Assembly: GCA_025937235.1 (NCBI GenBank)
Contig: JAICRU010000007.1
Span: 1 to 59,556 of the forward strand
Direction: 5' to 3'
DNA length: 59,556 nt
Origin: Acidimicrobiia bacterium
GTDB taxonomy: Bacteria; Actinomycetota; Acidimicrobiia; Spongiisociales; ZC4RG35
This document shows positions 43,521 to 52,962 of the stretch, in pieces. Under the pieces are notes generated by a model that was not told where the DNA came from, ran no database searches, and saw nothing but the letters and a program-made list of their open reading frames with translations. The stretch's first letter is position 1, and each line of letters opens with the position of its first letter. Position numbers and translations under genes: made by a program.

Positions 43521-44020
43521 CAGGAGCCCGTATCCCAATCCGGAGGTGGCGGTTCATCCCCCCGCATCCTGGCCGAGGCGTACTCAACGGCCCGGACGAT
43601 GTTGTGATAGCCGGTGCAGCGGCAGAGGTTGCCCTCGATGCCGTGCCGAATCTCTGCTTCGGAAGGGTTGTCGTTCCCGTCGAGGAGGGCGATCGCCGAC
43701 ATGATCATGCCTGGAGTGCAGAAACCGCATTGCAGGCCATGTCGTTCCCAGAAGCCTTCCTGGACGGGGTGAAGGGTCTCACCATCGGCCACTCCCTCGA
43801 TAGTCGTAATGTCGGCGGCCTCGGCTTGAACGGCGAACATCGTGCACGACTTGACGGCCTTGCCGTCCAAATGGACCGTGCATGCGCCGCAGTAGCCGGT
43901 CTCACATCCCACGTGCGTGCCCGTGAGCCCCATGGCTTCCCGGATGAAATGGACGAGAAGAGTTCGGGGCTCGACATCGGCCGTGACCGCCCGGCCATTG
44001 ATATTCATTGATACTTCCAT
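43520..44020 (-). CDS. Molybdenum hydroxylase small [2Fe-2S] subunit, copy 2
   Basis: The 166-residue CoxS-type subunit has both cluster motifs: [21 protein letters not shown] (proximal domain) and [10 protein letters not shown] with [14 protein letters not shown] (distal domain). It starts at ATG 44020 and overlaps coxM2 by TGATG. It is closely similar in layout to the second small subunit at 47.7-48.1 kb, so the pair arose by duplication or was acquired separately. Confidence 0.92.
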   Translation of the reverse strand: MEVSMNINGRAVTADVEPRTLLVHFIREAMGLTGTHVGCETGYCGACTVHLDGKAVKSCTMFAVQAEAADITTIEGVADGETLHPVQEGFWERHGLQCGFCTPGMIMSAIALLDGNDNPSEAEIRHGIEGNLCRCTGYHNIVRAVEYASARMRGDEPPPPDWDTGS

Positions 44021-44105
44021 GCCCGCAACACGCTAGTGGTAAGACAAGGGACCAACCCACCCCTACATTGGTAACCCGAGGGCCGCCAGGATCAGATCAA
44101 GAGAG

Positions 44106-44369
44106 TCACTCGACGAGGAAGTGGTCGGGGAAGCAATACTTCCAGGTCTCTCCGGCCTCGAGCGACCGGATGAGGGGATGCCCGTCTTGCTCCCAGTGCT
44201 TTCGGGCGTGTCGATTCTTTGAATTGTCGCAGCACCCGACCTGTCCGCATGAGAGGCACGATCGCAGGTGAACCCATGTGTCTCCTGCTGCTACGCACTG
44301 GTCACACACCTCCGAGCGGGGATCGGCCTCGGTCTCGAGCCGTCTGAAGTGAAAGCACGGCCTGGTCAC
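44106..44369 (-). CDS. Second UBP-type zinc-finger protein
   Basis: The 87-residue protein is a ZnF-UBP domain: CFHFRRLE, CDQCVAAGDTWVHLRSCLSC, CCDNSKNRHARKHWEQDGH. It resembles the 42.3-kb copy over its whole length. It lies between the two CoxS/CoxM sets, 64 nt upstream of the copy-2 large gap and 86 nt upstream of coxS2. GTG 44369 is the start. Its role in a molybdenum hydroxylase cluster is unknown. Confidence 0.9.
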   Translation of the reverse strand: MTRPCFHFRRLETEADPRSEVCDQCVAAGDTWVHLRSCLSCGQVGCCDNSKNRHARKHWEQDGHPLIRSLEAGETWKYCFPDHFLVE

Positions 44370-44433
44370 GCCATGGATGGCATCGGGAAGGAGGCCCCCG
44401 GCTGAGGCGGCTTCCTGCCGTCAGTTCTTCTGT

Positions 44434-45300
44434 TCAACCGGCGCGAGCTCCTGCAGCCACGAGGGCACGGCCAACGAAGATCGGCAGCATGTCGCGACGG
44501 TAATCCTCGCCCGCGTACAGGTCTCCCATGATGTCGTCACCGACCTCGTCGACAGCGGCTCGGGCAGCGGCTTCGGCGGAGTCATCCGTGATCGGGTTGC
44601 CCACCAGGCCATCGGCCACGGACTCGAGGACTGTCGCCTTGGGAGTGAGGCCGCCGACCGCGACCGTGCACGAGGTGCAGGTTCCGTCTCCGTCTACGTC
44701 CACCACCGCGCAAGCGCCGACGATGGCATACCGGGACGCCGGGTTGAAAAGCTTGGCGTAGGCGGAACCCTGACTCTCTCCTTCGGCAGACAGCCTTATG
44801 GCCGTCAGCAGCTCGTCTTCGTTCAAAGCGGATTCGAACAGGCCGGTGAAGAAGTCTGGGGCAGCCATGTCGCGGGTAGCGCCACCTTTGGACATCGCCG
44901 TCATCGTCGCGCCGAGAGCAGCGAACACGGTGGGGAGGTCCGAGGCAGGATCGGCATGAGCAACATTGCCGCCGACTGTGCCGCGATTCCTCACCTGGGG
45001 GTCGCCGATCATCCCGGCAGCCTCTTTCAGCGCAGCCGGGAACCCGGCTGCGCTCTCTGAGGCCAGCATCGAGTGCGTTGTCAGGGCACCGATGGTGAAT
45101 CCGCCGTTGGAGCTGATCCCGCGAAGGTCGTCGATGCGCCCGATGTCGATCAATGTCCCCGGTGAGGTCATGCGGATCTTCATCATCGGGAGCAGACTGT
45201 GCCCGCCGGCGATGAAACGGCCCCCGGTGTCTGACTTGAGGTCGAGCGCCTGTCCGACCGACTCGGCGCGCACGTACTCGAACGGCCGCGGGTACATCAT
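44434..45300 (-). CDS. Molybdenum hydroxylase medium (FAD) subunit, copy 1
   Basis: The 288-residue CoxM-like protein has FIAGGHSLLPMMKIRM and the second FAD motif MIGDPQVRNRGTVGGNVAHA. The C-terminus CO-dehydrogenase-like FAD domain is complete. The start overlaps the coxL stop (ATGATG). It is the third gene of the small-large-medium unit read from 48.1 kb. Confidence 0.92.
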   Translation of the reverse strand: MMYPRPFEYVRAESVGQALDLKSDTGGRFIAGGHSLLPMMKIRMTSPGTLIDIGRIDDLRGISSNGGFTIGALTTHSMLASESAAGFPAALKEAAGMIGDPQVRNRGTVGGNVAHADPASDLPTVFAALGATMTAMSKGGATRDMAAPDFFTGLFESALNEDELLTAIRLSAEGESQGSAYAKLFNPASRYAIVGACAVVDVDGDGTCTSCTVAVGGLTPKATVLESVADGLVGNPITDDSAEAAARAAVDEVGDDIMGDLYAGEDYRRDMLPIFVGRALVAAGARAG

Positions 45301-47675
45301 TCACCTCCGCCATTGTCGGCTGCTGCGATCGCTTTCTGGATCTTCTCGGGGGTCAGGGGCATGTTCATGTGGGTGACCCCCAGTGGTGCCAGGGCGTCCA
45401 GCACCGCACTCGAGACTGCTGCGGTGGCAGCGATCGTCCCCATCTCTCCAGCCCCTTTCACGCCCAACGGGTTGTGTGGTGAGGGAGTCTCGATGCGATC
45501 GACCGAGATCGAGGGGAATCCGTCGGCTCGGGGCAGGGCATACGAGAGCATCGAGCCGGAAAGAAGCTGTCCGTTCTCGTCGTAGATTCCGTGCTCCCAG
45601 AGCGCTTGACCGACCCCCTGAACGATCCCACCGAGGATCTGGCCTTCGACGATCATCGGGTTGATCACGTTGCCCACGTCGTCGACAGCTGCGTAGCTCT
45701 GCAGATCGACTTCGCCGGTCTTCGGATCGATCTCGATCTTGGCGACATGCGCGCTCGCCGGGAAAGTGAAGTTGGAAGGGTCGTAGAAGGTCATCTCTTC
45801 GAGGCCCGGTTCCATGCCTTCCGGGAGGTTGTCTGCGACGATGCTGGCGAAGGCGAGCTCGGCGAACGTCTTCACCGCTTCGGGCGAGCCTGCCACCGAG
45901 ATCGTGCCCTCGTCTTGGTCGTACACCATGTCTTCGACCGATGCCTCGAGCTGGTGGGCCGCGATCTTCTTCAGCTTCTCGCGGATCTTCTCGGCGCTCC
46001 TGACGAGAGCACTCCCGCCGAGTGCGGCGCTCCGGCTCCCGTAGGTGCCAACGCCGTACTGGACCCGATCCGTGTCGCCGTGGACGATGTCGATGTCTTC
46101 GATTTCGATGCCGAACTGGTCGGCCACAATCTGAGCGAACGTCGTCTCATGGCCTTGGCCATGGGAGTGCGATCCCGTCATCACTGTGACCTTTCCGGTC
46201 GGGTGGACGCGGATGGCCCCGCTCTCGAAGAGGCCGATGGCCGCGCCCAGGCCGACTGCGGCCGCCGATGGGGCCGGCCCGCTCGCCTCGATGCAGCTGG
46301 CGAATCCGACCCCGACCAGACGCCCTTCGGCCCGGGCAGCCTCCTGCTCCTTGCGCAGCGACTCGTAACCAGAGAGACTCTCGATCTTGTCGAACAGAGC
46401 CTGGTAGTTGCCGCTGTCGTAGACGAGAGCAACAGGGGTCTGGTACGGGAATTGGTCGGCCTGGATCAGGTTCTTCCGTCGGAATTCGACCGGGTCCATA
46501 CCCAACTTGCGGGCGGCGAGGTCGACCATGGTCTCCAGCATGTAGGAGGCCTCAGGGCGTCCGGCGCCTCTGTAGGCGTCGACGGGCACTGTGTTCGTGA
46601 ACGTGCCATAGGCCTCACCAAAGATGAGCGGCGTCTTGTAAACGCCGGCGAACAGCGTGATGTACAGGGCCGTTGGGATCAGCGGTGCGAACGTCGACAG
46701 ATAGGCACCCATATTCGCCCACGTGGTGACATGCAACGCCGTCATCGTGCCGTCGTCGTTTACCCCGAGCCTCGCTTTGGTTACGTGGTCGCGACCCTGG
46801 GCATCGGTGACAAAGGACTCTGAACGAGACGCCACCCATTTGACCGGCCGTCCCACGGCACGCGCGACGAACGGGACGATCACCTCCTCCGGGTAGTGGA
46901 AGATCTTGCTTCCAAAACCGCCGCCAACGTCGGGCGATACCACCCGGATCTTGTGCTCGGGGATACCGAGTGTGAAGGCCCCGAGCAGCAGCCGAATGGT
47001 GTGGGGGTTCTGGCTCGTCGTCCAGACCGTCACCGACTGTGTCGCCTCGTCCCACTCGGCTGCTGTGGCACGTGGCTCCAGGGCGTTCGCGATGAGACGT
47101 TGGTTGACGAACTCCAACTCGACCACGTGGTCGGATTGAGACAAGGCTTCGTTCACCTGATCCTCGTCTCCGAGGGGCCAGTGGAAGCTCTGGTTCTTGT
47201 CCACGCTGTCGTGGACGAGTGGTGCGTCGTCGGCCATCGCCGCTCGAGCGTCAACAACAGCCGGCAGTGGTTCGAGATCGACCTCGATGAGATCGAGAGC
47301 GTCTTCGGCGATGTATGGGGACTCGGCGACCACGACTGCGATCCCATCACCGACGTGGCGTACCTTGTCGACCGCTAGAGGATTGTGCGGTGGCACGTTG
47401 AGATCGGGCACCTGCCATCCACATGGCAGCGATCCACACTTGAACCCACCGGTTCCTTCCAGGAGATCCTCGCCTGTGTAGACCGCGATGACCCCCTCGA
47501 GGGCTTCGGCCCGCGAGGTGTCGATGCTGTTGATCGTGGCGTGCGCCAGGGGGCTTCGCTTCACGGCCGCAAAAGCCATATTGGGGAGAACCAGGTTGGC
47601 CACATACTTGCCCTGGCCCTGGAGGAAACGCGGGTCTTCGACTCGCTTTACAGAGGTTCCCATGTATCGGCTCAT
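45297..47675 (-). CDS. Form II CO-dehydrogenase-like large subunit
   Basis: The 792-residue molybdopterin-cytosine-dinucleotide subunit carries the active-site loop AYRGAGR near residue 367. AYxCSFR would mark the true CO dehydrogenase (form I), so this is a form II or related aldehyde/purine-type hydroxylase. Molybdenum cofactor motifs such as GGGFGSK and GQGHETTFAQI and the C-terminal catalytic Glu region (GVKGAGEMG) are intact. ATG 47675 is chosen because it starts the family N-terminus (MSRYMGTSVKRVEDPRFLQG) and overlaps coxS1. The natural substrate is unknown. Confidence 0.92.
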   Translation of the reverse strand: MSRYMGTSVKRVEDPRFLQGQGKYVANLVLPNMAFAAVKRSPLAHATINSIDTSRAEALEGVIAVYTGEDLLEGTGGFKCGSLPCGWQVPDLNVPPHNPLAVDKVRHVGDGIAVVVAESPYIAEDALDLIEVDLEPLPAVVDARAAMADDAPLVHDSVDKNQSFHWPLGDEDQVNEALSQSDHVVELEFVNQRLIANALEPRATAAEWDEATQSVTVWTTSQNPHTIRLLLGAFTLGIPEHKIRVVSPDVGGGFGSKIFHYPEEVIVPFVARAVGRPVKWVASRSESFVTDAQGRDHVTKARLGVNDDGTMTALHVTTWANMGAYLSTFAPLIPTALYITLFAGVYKTPLIFGEAYGTFTNTVPVDAYRGAGRPEASYMLETMVDLAARKLGMDPVEFRRKNLIQADQFPYQTPVALVYDSGNYQALFDKIESLSGYESLRKEQEAARAEGRLVGVGFASCIEASGPAPSAAAVGLGAAIGLFESGAIRVHPTGKVTVMTGSHSHGQGHETTFAQIVADQFGIEIEDIDIVHGDTDRVQYGVGTYGSRSAALGGSALVRSAEKIREKLKKIAAHQLEASVEDMVYDQDEGTISVAGSPEAVKTFAELAFASIVADNLPEGMEPGLEEMTFYDPSNFTFPASAHVAKIEIDPKTGEVDLQSYAAVDDVGNVINPMIVEGQILGGIVQGVGQALWEHGIYDENGQLLSGSMLSYALPRADGFPSISVDRIETPSPHNPLGVKGAGEMGTIAATAAVSSAVLDALAPLGVTHMNMPLTPEKIQKAIAAADNGGGE

Positions 47676-48145
47676 GACTGACCTCCACCCATCGCGGCTG
47701 CCCCCAACTTGACGGCCTTGACGATGTTCTCGTAACCCGTGCAGCGACAGAAGTTTCCTTCGAGCCCATGGCGTACGTCCTGGTCGGTGATCCCCGGGTT
47801 CCCGTCTGCGATCTTCACCGACGCCATGATCATCCCCGGAGTACAGAAGCCGCACTGGAGGCCATGAGCGTCCCAGAACGCCTGCTGCATCGGATGGAGT
47901 TGCCCATTACTCGCCAGTCCCTCGATCGTGGTGATCTCGGAACCGTCAGCCTGAACGGCGAGAACGGTGCATGACTTCACTGCCATGCCGTCCATGTGCA
48001 CGGTGCACGCACCGCATTGGCTCGTGTCACATCCGATGTTGGTTCCGGTGAGACCGAGGTTGTTCCTGACGAAGTCGGCGAGGAGAATCCTCGGTTCGAC
48101 GTCAGCCGAGACCTCCTTGCCATTAATGGTCATGGAGACATTCAT
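47672..48145 (-). CDS. Molybdenum hydroxylase small [2Fe-2S] subunit, copy 1
   Basis: The 157-residue CoxS-like protein has CDTSQCGACTVHMDGMAVKSC and [24 protein letters not shown]. It is first in the small-large-medium operon. AAAGGGG precedes ATG 48145. The frame is open 17 codons upstream without homology, so the shorter start is preferred. Confidence 0.93.
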   Translation of the reverse strand: MNVSMTINGKEVSADVEPRILLADFVRNNLGLTGTNIGCDTSQCGACTVHMDGMAVKSCTVLAVQADGSEITTIEGLASNGQLHPMQQAFWDAHGLQCGFCTPGMIMASVKIADGNPGITDQDVRHGLEGNFCRCTGYENIVKAVKLGAAAMGGGQS

Positions 48146-48346
48146 GGAGGCCCCTTTCAGCCGTGACGCCGCAACCTCGAAACATATCAAAGGCAAAAGG
48201 TGCGTGCGCCCCGAATCTCCCTACGAACCGATTCGTAACGTTCAGGAACGCCCGTGACCTAGACCTCAGTTGGACATCCCATCAGGACGATCCACGTTGG
48301 AGATGACGGTGGCCCCGGCCTCGCTCGGAATCTAGATTCGCAGCTC

Positions 48347-48739
48347 ATGACTGCGCCACGTGCTGCCGCCATCGCGACCTGGGCATACGCCGCCGGGTTC
48401 GGCATTTCGGCTATCCCGGTCGCGATTTTTCTCGCGCGGAGGGGCAGGCTGCCTAACTTCCTCGGTCTTTTCGAAAGCTACGGCGGCCGCTGGTCGGCGC
48501 GGTTCCCAGACGGAGCCTTCATCGCCCTCCTGCTCGCGTTCTTCATCGTCACCGGGGTCGCGGCGTGGTCGGCCTGGTTGCTCTGGAACGGGTCCAGGAC
48601 CGGTGCGGTGATCAACCTTATCCTCCTCCCGGTGGAGGCGATCTTCTGGATTGGGTTCGCGCTACCCATACCCTGGGTGTTCGGCATGGCTCGAGTAGTG
48701 CTCGTCCTCGCCGGATGGAGCTCACTGGCGAAGGCGTAG
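48347..48739 (+). CDS. Four-helix membrane protein, 130 aa
   Basis: The 130-residue protein has about four hydrophobic helices (residues 10-30, 56-78, 84-104, 107-126) and few charged residues. I do not recognise a family. The start is ATG 48347. It lies divergent from the molybdenum hydroxylase operon, with 200 nt between them that hold nothing else I can support. Confidence 0.6.
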   Translation: MTAPRAAAIATWAYAAGFGISAIPVAIFLARRGRLPNFLGLFESYGGRWSARFPDGAFIALLLAFFIVTGVAAWSAWLLWNGSRTGAVINLILLPVEAIFWIGFALPIPWVFGMARVVLVLAGWSSLAKA

Positions 48740-48850
48740 CGAGGGCTGACCGTCGAACGGGAGCCGACCTCGTGCACGGTTGACGTCTGGATGGTTCGGG
48801 GTCGGAATTGGGAGGCGGTTGGGTGGTCGATCGAGGATGGAAGCCCGGTC

Positions 48851-49972
48851 CTACGGTGGAGGCCTGGTGGCCCGACGAAGTCGCCACCGCCCGTGCTTGG
48901 GATGTCGATAGAGGACGAGGCCCAGGCGGTGGATTGCAACATGGTGGTGGAACCAGCACAGAGTGATCAGGTTCTCCGGTTCGGTCGCGCCCCCCTCGCT
49001 CCTGGGAACGATGTGATGCACCTGGAGCCGATTCCGGCTGCCATCGACGACACATCCGTTCCTGTCGCGGTGGATGATCGCCGAACGAAGCGCCGGAGGA
49101 ATCGAGCGGCTCGATCTGCCGTATCGCATCGGTTCGCCCTGTTCCCTGTCGATCATTACGGTGCCAACCGAGTCGCAGAGGACCGCATCGAGGGCATCCC
49201 TGCCCACGGTGGGGCCCGCCTGGAGGTAGACACCCGACCTTGCATCGTTGGCTGTCGCGACTGCGGCGTCGACGAACACCGTGATCTGGGTTTGGGGTGG
49301 GTCGTCACCTGCACACAGCTCGGCCAGGGCCATCGCTCGGCGCCATGCACCGTTCCTGGACTGTGGCATGTCTGGGCCGACAGGCAGCCGGTCGGCGATC
49401 TCGCTCAGAGTGCCGTCGATCATGAGGCCGAGCAGGCCATCGATGCCGCCCCAGATCTTGTACCACGAACGATCCAGTGACGGCTGGAGGACGACGTATG
49501 AGTCCTCGATGGTCCGCCGCTCTTCGGCTGACGACTTTCGGGCGCGGATGGCGGCCTCCCGGTGCACTCCGTTCACCGGGAGGTGGAGAAACAGGGGATC
49601 CGGATCGCGATCGTCGATCCGTGAGGCCGCCTCGACTCGATCGAAGGTCGCAGTCCCTTCGGCCATCGCCTGACGGAGCTCGGGTCTGTGCTCGGTGCGG
49701 CGCATGGTCCTCACCAGGGCGTGTGCGCTGTCGATTCCGAGGTCGAGCCTTCCCGCCACCCATTCGGTCAGGTTGCGAGCGCCGTCGGCAGTGGCCACTT
49801 GGGCCTGATCGATGAGTTGGAGGGCGGCGAGTTGGATCGCTCGGTGATGAGCGATCTGCTCTTCCTCGCCGATCAGGATCTGCTCGAGGGAGTCGACACT
49901 GAGACCTGCGATGGGGAGGGTCGCAATCGTCTGGTCGCCCGGATGGTGGATCGAACATATGTTCGCTCCCAT
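48851..49972 (-). CDS. DUF222/HNH endonuclease-signature protein
   Basis: The 373-residue protein has an N-terminal DUF222-like region (about 25-260) and a C-terminal HNH motif (HHIVPRSEGGATEPENLITLCWFHH). This 13E12-type family is abundant in actinobacteria and often occurs in several copies; enzymatic function is mostly unproven. ATG 49972. The C-terminus is Arg/Pro-rich. Confidence 0.9.
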   Translation of the reverse strand: MGANICSIHHPGDQTIATLPIAGLSVDSLEQILIGEEEQIAHHRAIQLAALQLIDQAQVATADGARNLTEWVAGRLDLGIDSAHALVRTMRRTEHRPELRQAMAEGTATFDRVEAASRIDDRDPDPLFLHLPVNGVHREAAIRARKSSAEERRTIEDSYVVLQPSLDRSWYKIWGGIDGLLGLMIDGTLSEIADRLPVGPDMPQSRNGAWRRAMALAELCAGDDPPQTQITVFVDAAVATANDARSGVYLQAGPTVGRDALDAVLCDSVGTVMIDREQGEPMRYGRSSRSIPPALRSAIIHRDRNGCVVDGSRNRLQVHHIVPRSEGGATEPENLITLCWFHHHVAIHRLGLVLYRHPKHGRWRLRRATRPPP

Positions 49973-50099
49973 GATGTGAACGTACCGCAGGCCAGTGACG
50001 AATTCAATGGGTCCGAGAGGGGTTTCCTCGAACGTGTGGAATGTGGCGTGGCGGGTGACGCTCCGGGCTCGGCCCCCGCGCTCGATCAGGCCACGGCGC

Positions 50100-51002
50100 T
50101 CATTGTCGAACGGCCACAGCCGGCGCCAGGCTCTTTCCGGCGACGATGACGGCTCCGACGACCATGACGGCGCCGATCCATGCCCGGGTGTGTAGTTGCT
50201 CGCCCAGGATCACGTTGCTGGCGGCAACGCCGAAGAGCGGGATCAGATTGATGTATTGGCCCGCAACCGATGCGGGGGTCCTCTGGAGCCCGGTCAGGTA
50301 CAACGAGAAGGCGATTCCGTAGTAGAGGCAGCCCGAGACGATGGCGCTGACCCATGATCCTGCGGATATTGCAGAATCAAGCGGGATGCCACCTGCCAGA
50401 CCCACCACCGAGAGCAGGATCAGTGCGAATCCCAGGGCGGCTGTTTGTTGGTAGATCACGACCCGCAGTGACGACTCATTGATCATCCATCTCCTCGAGA
50501 GAACCGTGTATATGGCACAGGCGGCAACAGCGGCCAGCGTCAGGACGATGCCGATCGGGCGGTTGCTGCGATCTGGCGTGATGACGATGAGAGCCACACC
50601 GGCGGTGGCTACGCCCGCTGCGACCACCCGAGTCTTTGTGATCTGTTCTCGGAGCATTGCCGCAGCGAGGGCCATGATCATGATCGGCTCGGTGGCCCAC
50701 AGGAGCACGGACTCGCTTGCGGTTATGAAGACGAGCCCAAGCAGGCCGAGGGCGTAGGAGATACCCGGGTTGAGGACACCGAGTGCGGTGAGCCTCCCGA
50801 GTCTTCCGGCTGGCGCGAGCTGTCGGTGGCGAACCAACAGGAGGGGCGTCACCAGCATGACGCTGGCACCGAGTTGGATCGGGAGCAGCGTGAGCGGTGG
50901 GATCTCGCCCAGGGCGTGTTTCGTGAGCACTGTGGCGATGCCCCAGCAAGCGGCAGCGCCGATGAGGGCAGGCGCGGAGCGACGACGATGAAGGGTCAGC
51001 AC
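50100..51002 (-). CDS. EamA-family (DMT) transporter
   Basis: The 300-residue protein has ten hydrophobic helices arranged as two EamA repeats (about 10-140 and 150-290). GTG 51002 is 5 nt after AAGGAG, better than the ATG 69 nt upstream. The exported metabolite cannot be read from the sequence. About 140 nt between it and arsM hold no gene that I can support. Confidence 0.9.
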   Translation of the reverse strand: MLTLHRRRSAPALIGAAACWGIATVLTKHALGEIPPLTLLPIQLGASVMLVTPLLLVRHRQLAPAGRLGRLTALGVLNPGISYALGLLGLVFITASESVLLWATEPIMIMALAAAMLREQITKTRVVAAGVATAGVALIVITPDRSNRPIGIVLTLAAVAACAIYTVLSRRWMINESSLRVVIYQQTAALGFALILLSVVGLAGGIPLDSAISAGSWVSAIVSGCLYYGIAFSLYLTGLQRTPASVAGQYINLIPLFGVAASNVILGEQLHTRAWIGAVMVVGAVIVAGKSLAPAVAVRQ

Positions 51003-51146
51003 CGGACTCCTTGGACTGGTGGATGGACGGGTCAGGTGGGGTGCTGGCTCGTCGGGTCCTCGGAGTCGCAATAGCTGTAGCCGGGAAGCCGTATCCGTCT
51101 GAGGTTGCGGCGGCCCTGCGTCATGTGCACAACGCTACCGCGGCTC

Positions 51147-51890
51147 TCAACCCGGCTTGCGAGCCTTGATGATTACCGAGTCCATGCCGTCCGTCGCCTG
51201 ATGGCTCGTAGTGAGCGTGACCTCATCGAATCCCGCGGCGCTGAGCAGGGCCCGGTACTCGCTGTAGGAAAGGGCACCGGCGATACAGCCGACCCAGGAT
51301 CCGCGCTCGGCCCGCTCATCGACGGTGAGCCAGTCGTCGGCGACGATGTCGCTGATTCCGATCCTTCCTCCGGCTCGCAGCACGCGGTGGATCTCGGCAA
51401 AGACGGCAGGCTTGTCCGTGGAGAGGTTGATGACGCAGTTCGAGATGACGACGTCCACAGAACCATCGGGCAGAGGAACGTCCTCGATGTACCCCTTCAG
51501 GAACTCGACATTGGTGACGCCGGCGTCGGCGGCGTTCTTCTCAGCGAGCTCGAGCATCTCATCGGTCATGTCGAGCCCGTAGGCGAACCCTGTGGGACCG
51601 ACCCGATCGGCCGAGAGGAGAACGTCGATGCCTCCACCAGAGCCCAGGTCGAGAACGGTCTCGCCTTCGGATAGCTCGGCCACTGCCGTCGGGTTCCCGC
51701 AGCCGAGGCTGACTTCGACAGCCTTGGCGGGCAGCGTCGAGATCTCGGTCCGGCTGTAGCTGCCCGCAGTCAGGTCGGCATCCAAGGTGTCATCGTGATC
51801 ACAACATTCGGGCCCGCAGCATGACCCTGTCGTGGCGGCTCGGGCATAACGCTCACGTACCTGTTCCCGCATGTCGGCGTCCGTTGTCAT
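51147..51890 (-). CDS. arsM: Arsenite methyltransferase
   Basis: The 247-residue ArsM-type SAM methyltransferase has the N-terminal SCCGPECC segment, SAM motif [16 protein letters not shown], and conserved cysteines in ISNCVINLS and VGCIAGALS that bind arsenite. ATG 51890 fits a GGGA 4 nt upstream and the family start. The operator/promoter gap with arsR lies upstream. It converts arsenite to methylated forms, a detoxification step. Confidence 0.93.
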   Translation of the reverse strand: MTTDADMREQVRERYARAATTGSCCGPECCDHDDTLDADLTAGSYSRTEISTLPAKAVEVSLGCGNPTAVAELSEGETVLDLGSGGGIDVLLSADRVGPTGFAYGLDMTDEMLELAEKNAADAGVTNVEFLKGYIEDVPLPDGSVDVVISNCVINLSTDKPAVFAEIHRVLRAGGRIGISDIVADDWLTVDERAERGSWVGCIAGALSYSEYRALLSAAGFDEVTLTTSHQATDGMDSVIIKARKPG

Positions 51891-51905
51891 TTCCCTGGCT
51901 CCATT

Positions 51906-51960
51906 CGTATCGACAGACTTCGATACGTCGCACCATACAGATCGTATCGACATCTGTCAA
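51906..51960. promoter_or_regulatory. arsM promoter and ArsR-type operator
   Basis: On the minus strand TTGACA (51955-51960) and TATGGT (51932-51937), 17 nt apart, form the arsM promoter. The 10-mer CGTATCGACA recurs at 51906-51915 and 51943-51952, and TCGATACG (51920-51927) makes an inverted repeat with the downstream CGTATCGA. These overlap the promoter and are the expected sites for the divergently encoded ArsR. Confidence 0.65.
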
Positions 51961-51977
51961 TGTGTTACCGTGAGGGG

Positions 51978-52325
51978 GTGACGTCTTCACAAGCCGAATG
52001 CTGCGTCCCGGTCACTTCCGCCGCTTTATCGATCGCTGATGCGGAGACCATGGCCAACGACTTCAAAGTGTTGGGCGATCCGATTCGGCTCCGGCTGTTG
52101 AGTCTGATCGCGAGTGTGCCCCAGGGAGAGGTCTGCGCTTGTGATCTCAACGACCCGTTGGGCCGCAGTCAGGCGACCGTCAGCCATCACCTCTCGATAC
52201 TGACCGCGGCGGGCCTTGTCACCAGAGAGCAGCGGGGTAAATGGGCTTGGTTCCGTATCGCCCCGGAGCGATCCGAGTTCGTTCGGTCGGTGCTGATCGA
52301 TCACCCTCTGATGTCGGTCAGCTGA
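51978..52325 (+). CDS. arsR: ArsR-family arsenite-responsive repressor
   Basis: The 115-residue winged-helix protein has the metal-binding motif EVCACDL (ELCVCDL in the family) and the recognition helix SQATVSHHLSILTAAGLV. Cysteines at the N-terminus (ECCVPV) may contribute. I prefer GTG 51978, which would be nearly leaderless; ATG 51960, 6 codons upstream, is possible but would overlap the arsM -35 box. The last 8 nt overlap the end of arsC on the other strand. Confidence 0.9.
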   Translation: MTSSQAECCVPVTSAALSIADAETMANDFKVLGDPIRLRLLSLIASVPQGEVCACDLNDPLGRSQATVSHHLSILTAAGLVTREQRGKWAWFRIAPERSEFVRSVLIDHPLMSVS

Positions 52326-52962
52326 GCTCAGCGCCAGGTAGGACCTCTCCGAGCAGAGCCCGGACCCTCACCTCGAGCGCGTCGCGAATCGGCCTGACCT
52401 CCTCGACAGTCTTCCCCGAAGGGTCCTCGAGCTCCCAGTCCACGTATCGCTTGCCCGGATAGATAGGGCAGGCGTCGCCACAGCCCATGGTGACGATGAC
52501 ATCGGCAGCTCTCACCATCTCGTCGGCCCAGGGCTGGGGTATCTCACCGCTGATGTCGATACCGACTTCCGCCATCGCGTCCACCACGGCACTGTTGACC
52601 TGGTCGGCCGGCTCGCTGCCGCCGGAGAACACGTCGATACGGTCGCCACCGAGCTTCCTCGCCCAGCCAGCCGCGATCTGGGACCGACCCGCATTGTGAA
52701 CGCAGAGAAAGAGGATGCTCGGGTTGAGTGCGGAAGAGTCTGACTCGAGTCGAACCAGGGCGCGGAGCCGGTCCCGCGCGAATCGTTCGGCCAGCAAGGG
52801 GATCCAGGCACTGGTCGTGGCCTTCTGCATCAAGGTGTCGAGGGAGTCGTTCATGAAGCGCTCGATGGTTTCCTTGTTCAAGAACCCCGAGAACTGACGT
52901 TGCAGGCGTTCAGCCGCCTCGCGGACCTGGAGCTGCTCGGCTGTGGTCAAGGTGGCTGGCAT
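52318..52962 (-). CDS. arsC: Arsenate reductase with N-terminal helical domain
   Basis: The 214-residue protein has an N-terminal helical segment (about 1-80; AERLQRQFSGFLNKETIERF) seen in actinobacterial phosphatase-like arsenate reductases, then a low-molecular-weight phosphatase-fold ArsC with catalytic CVHNAGRS and CGDACPIYPGKRYVDWELED. ATG 52962 overlaps a TGA in the frame upstream (TGATG), see the next entry. This layout suits a mycothiol- or thioredoxin-linked reductase. Confidence 0.9.
   Translation of the reverse strand: MPATLTTAEQLQVREAAERLQRQFSGFLNKETIERFMNDSLDTLMQKATTSAWIPLLAERFARDRLRALVRLESDSSALNPSILFLCVHNAGRSQIAAGWARKLGGDRIDVFSGGSEPADQVNSAVVDAMAEVGIDISGEIPQPWADEMVRAADVIVTMGCGDACPIYPGKRYVDWELEDPSGKTVEEVRPIRDALEVRVRALLGEVLPGAELS

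Noticed and set aside
45297-47675. True (form I) CO dehydrogenase
   Set aside because: The active-site loop is AYRGAGR, not AYxCSFR, so aerobic CO oxidation is not supported.
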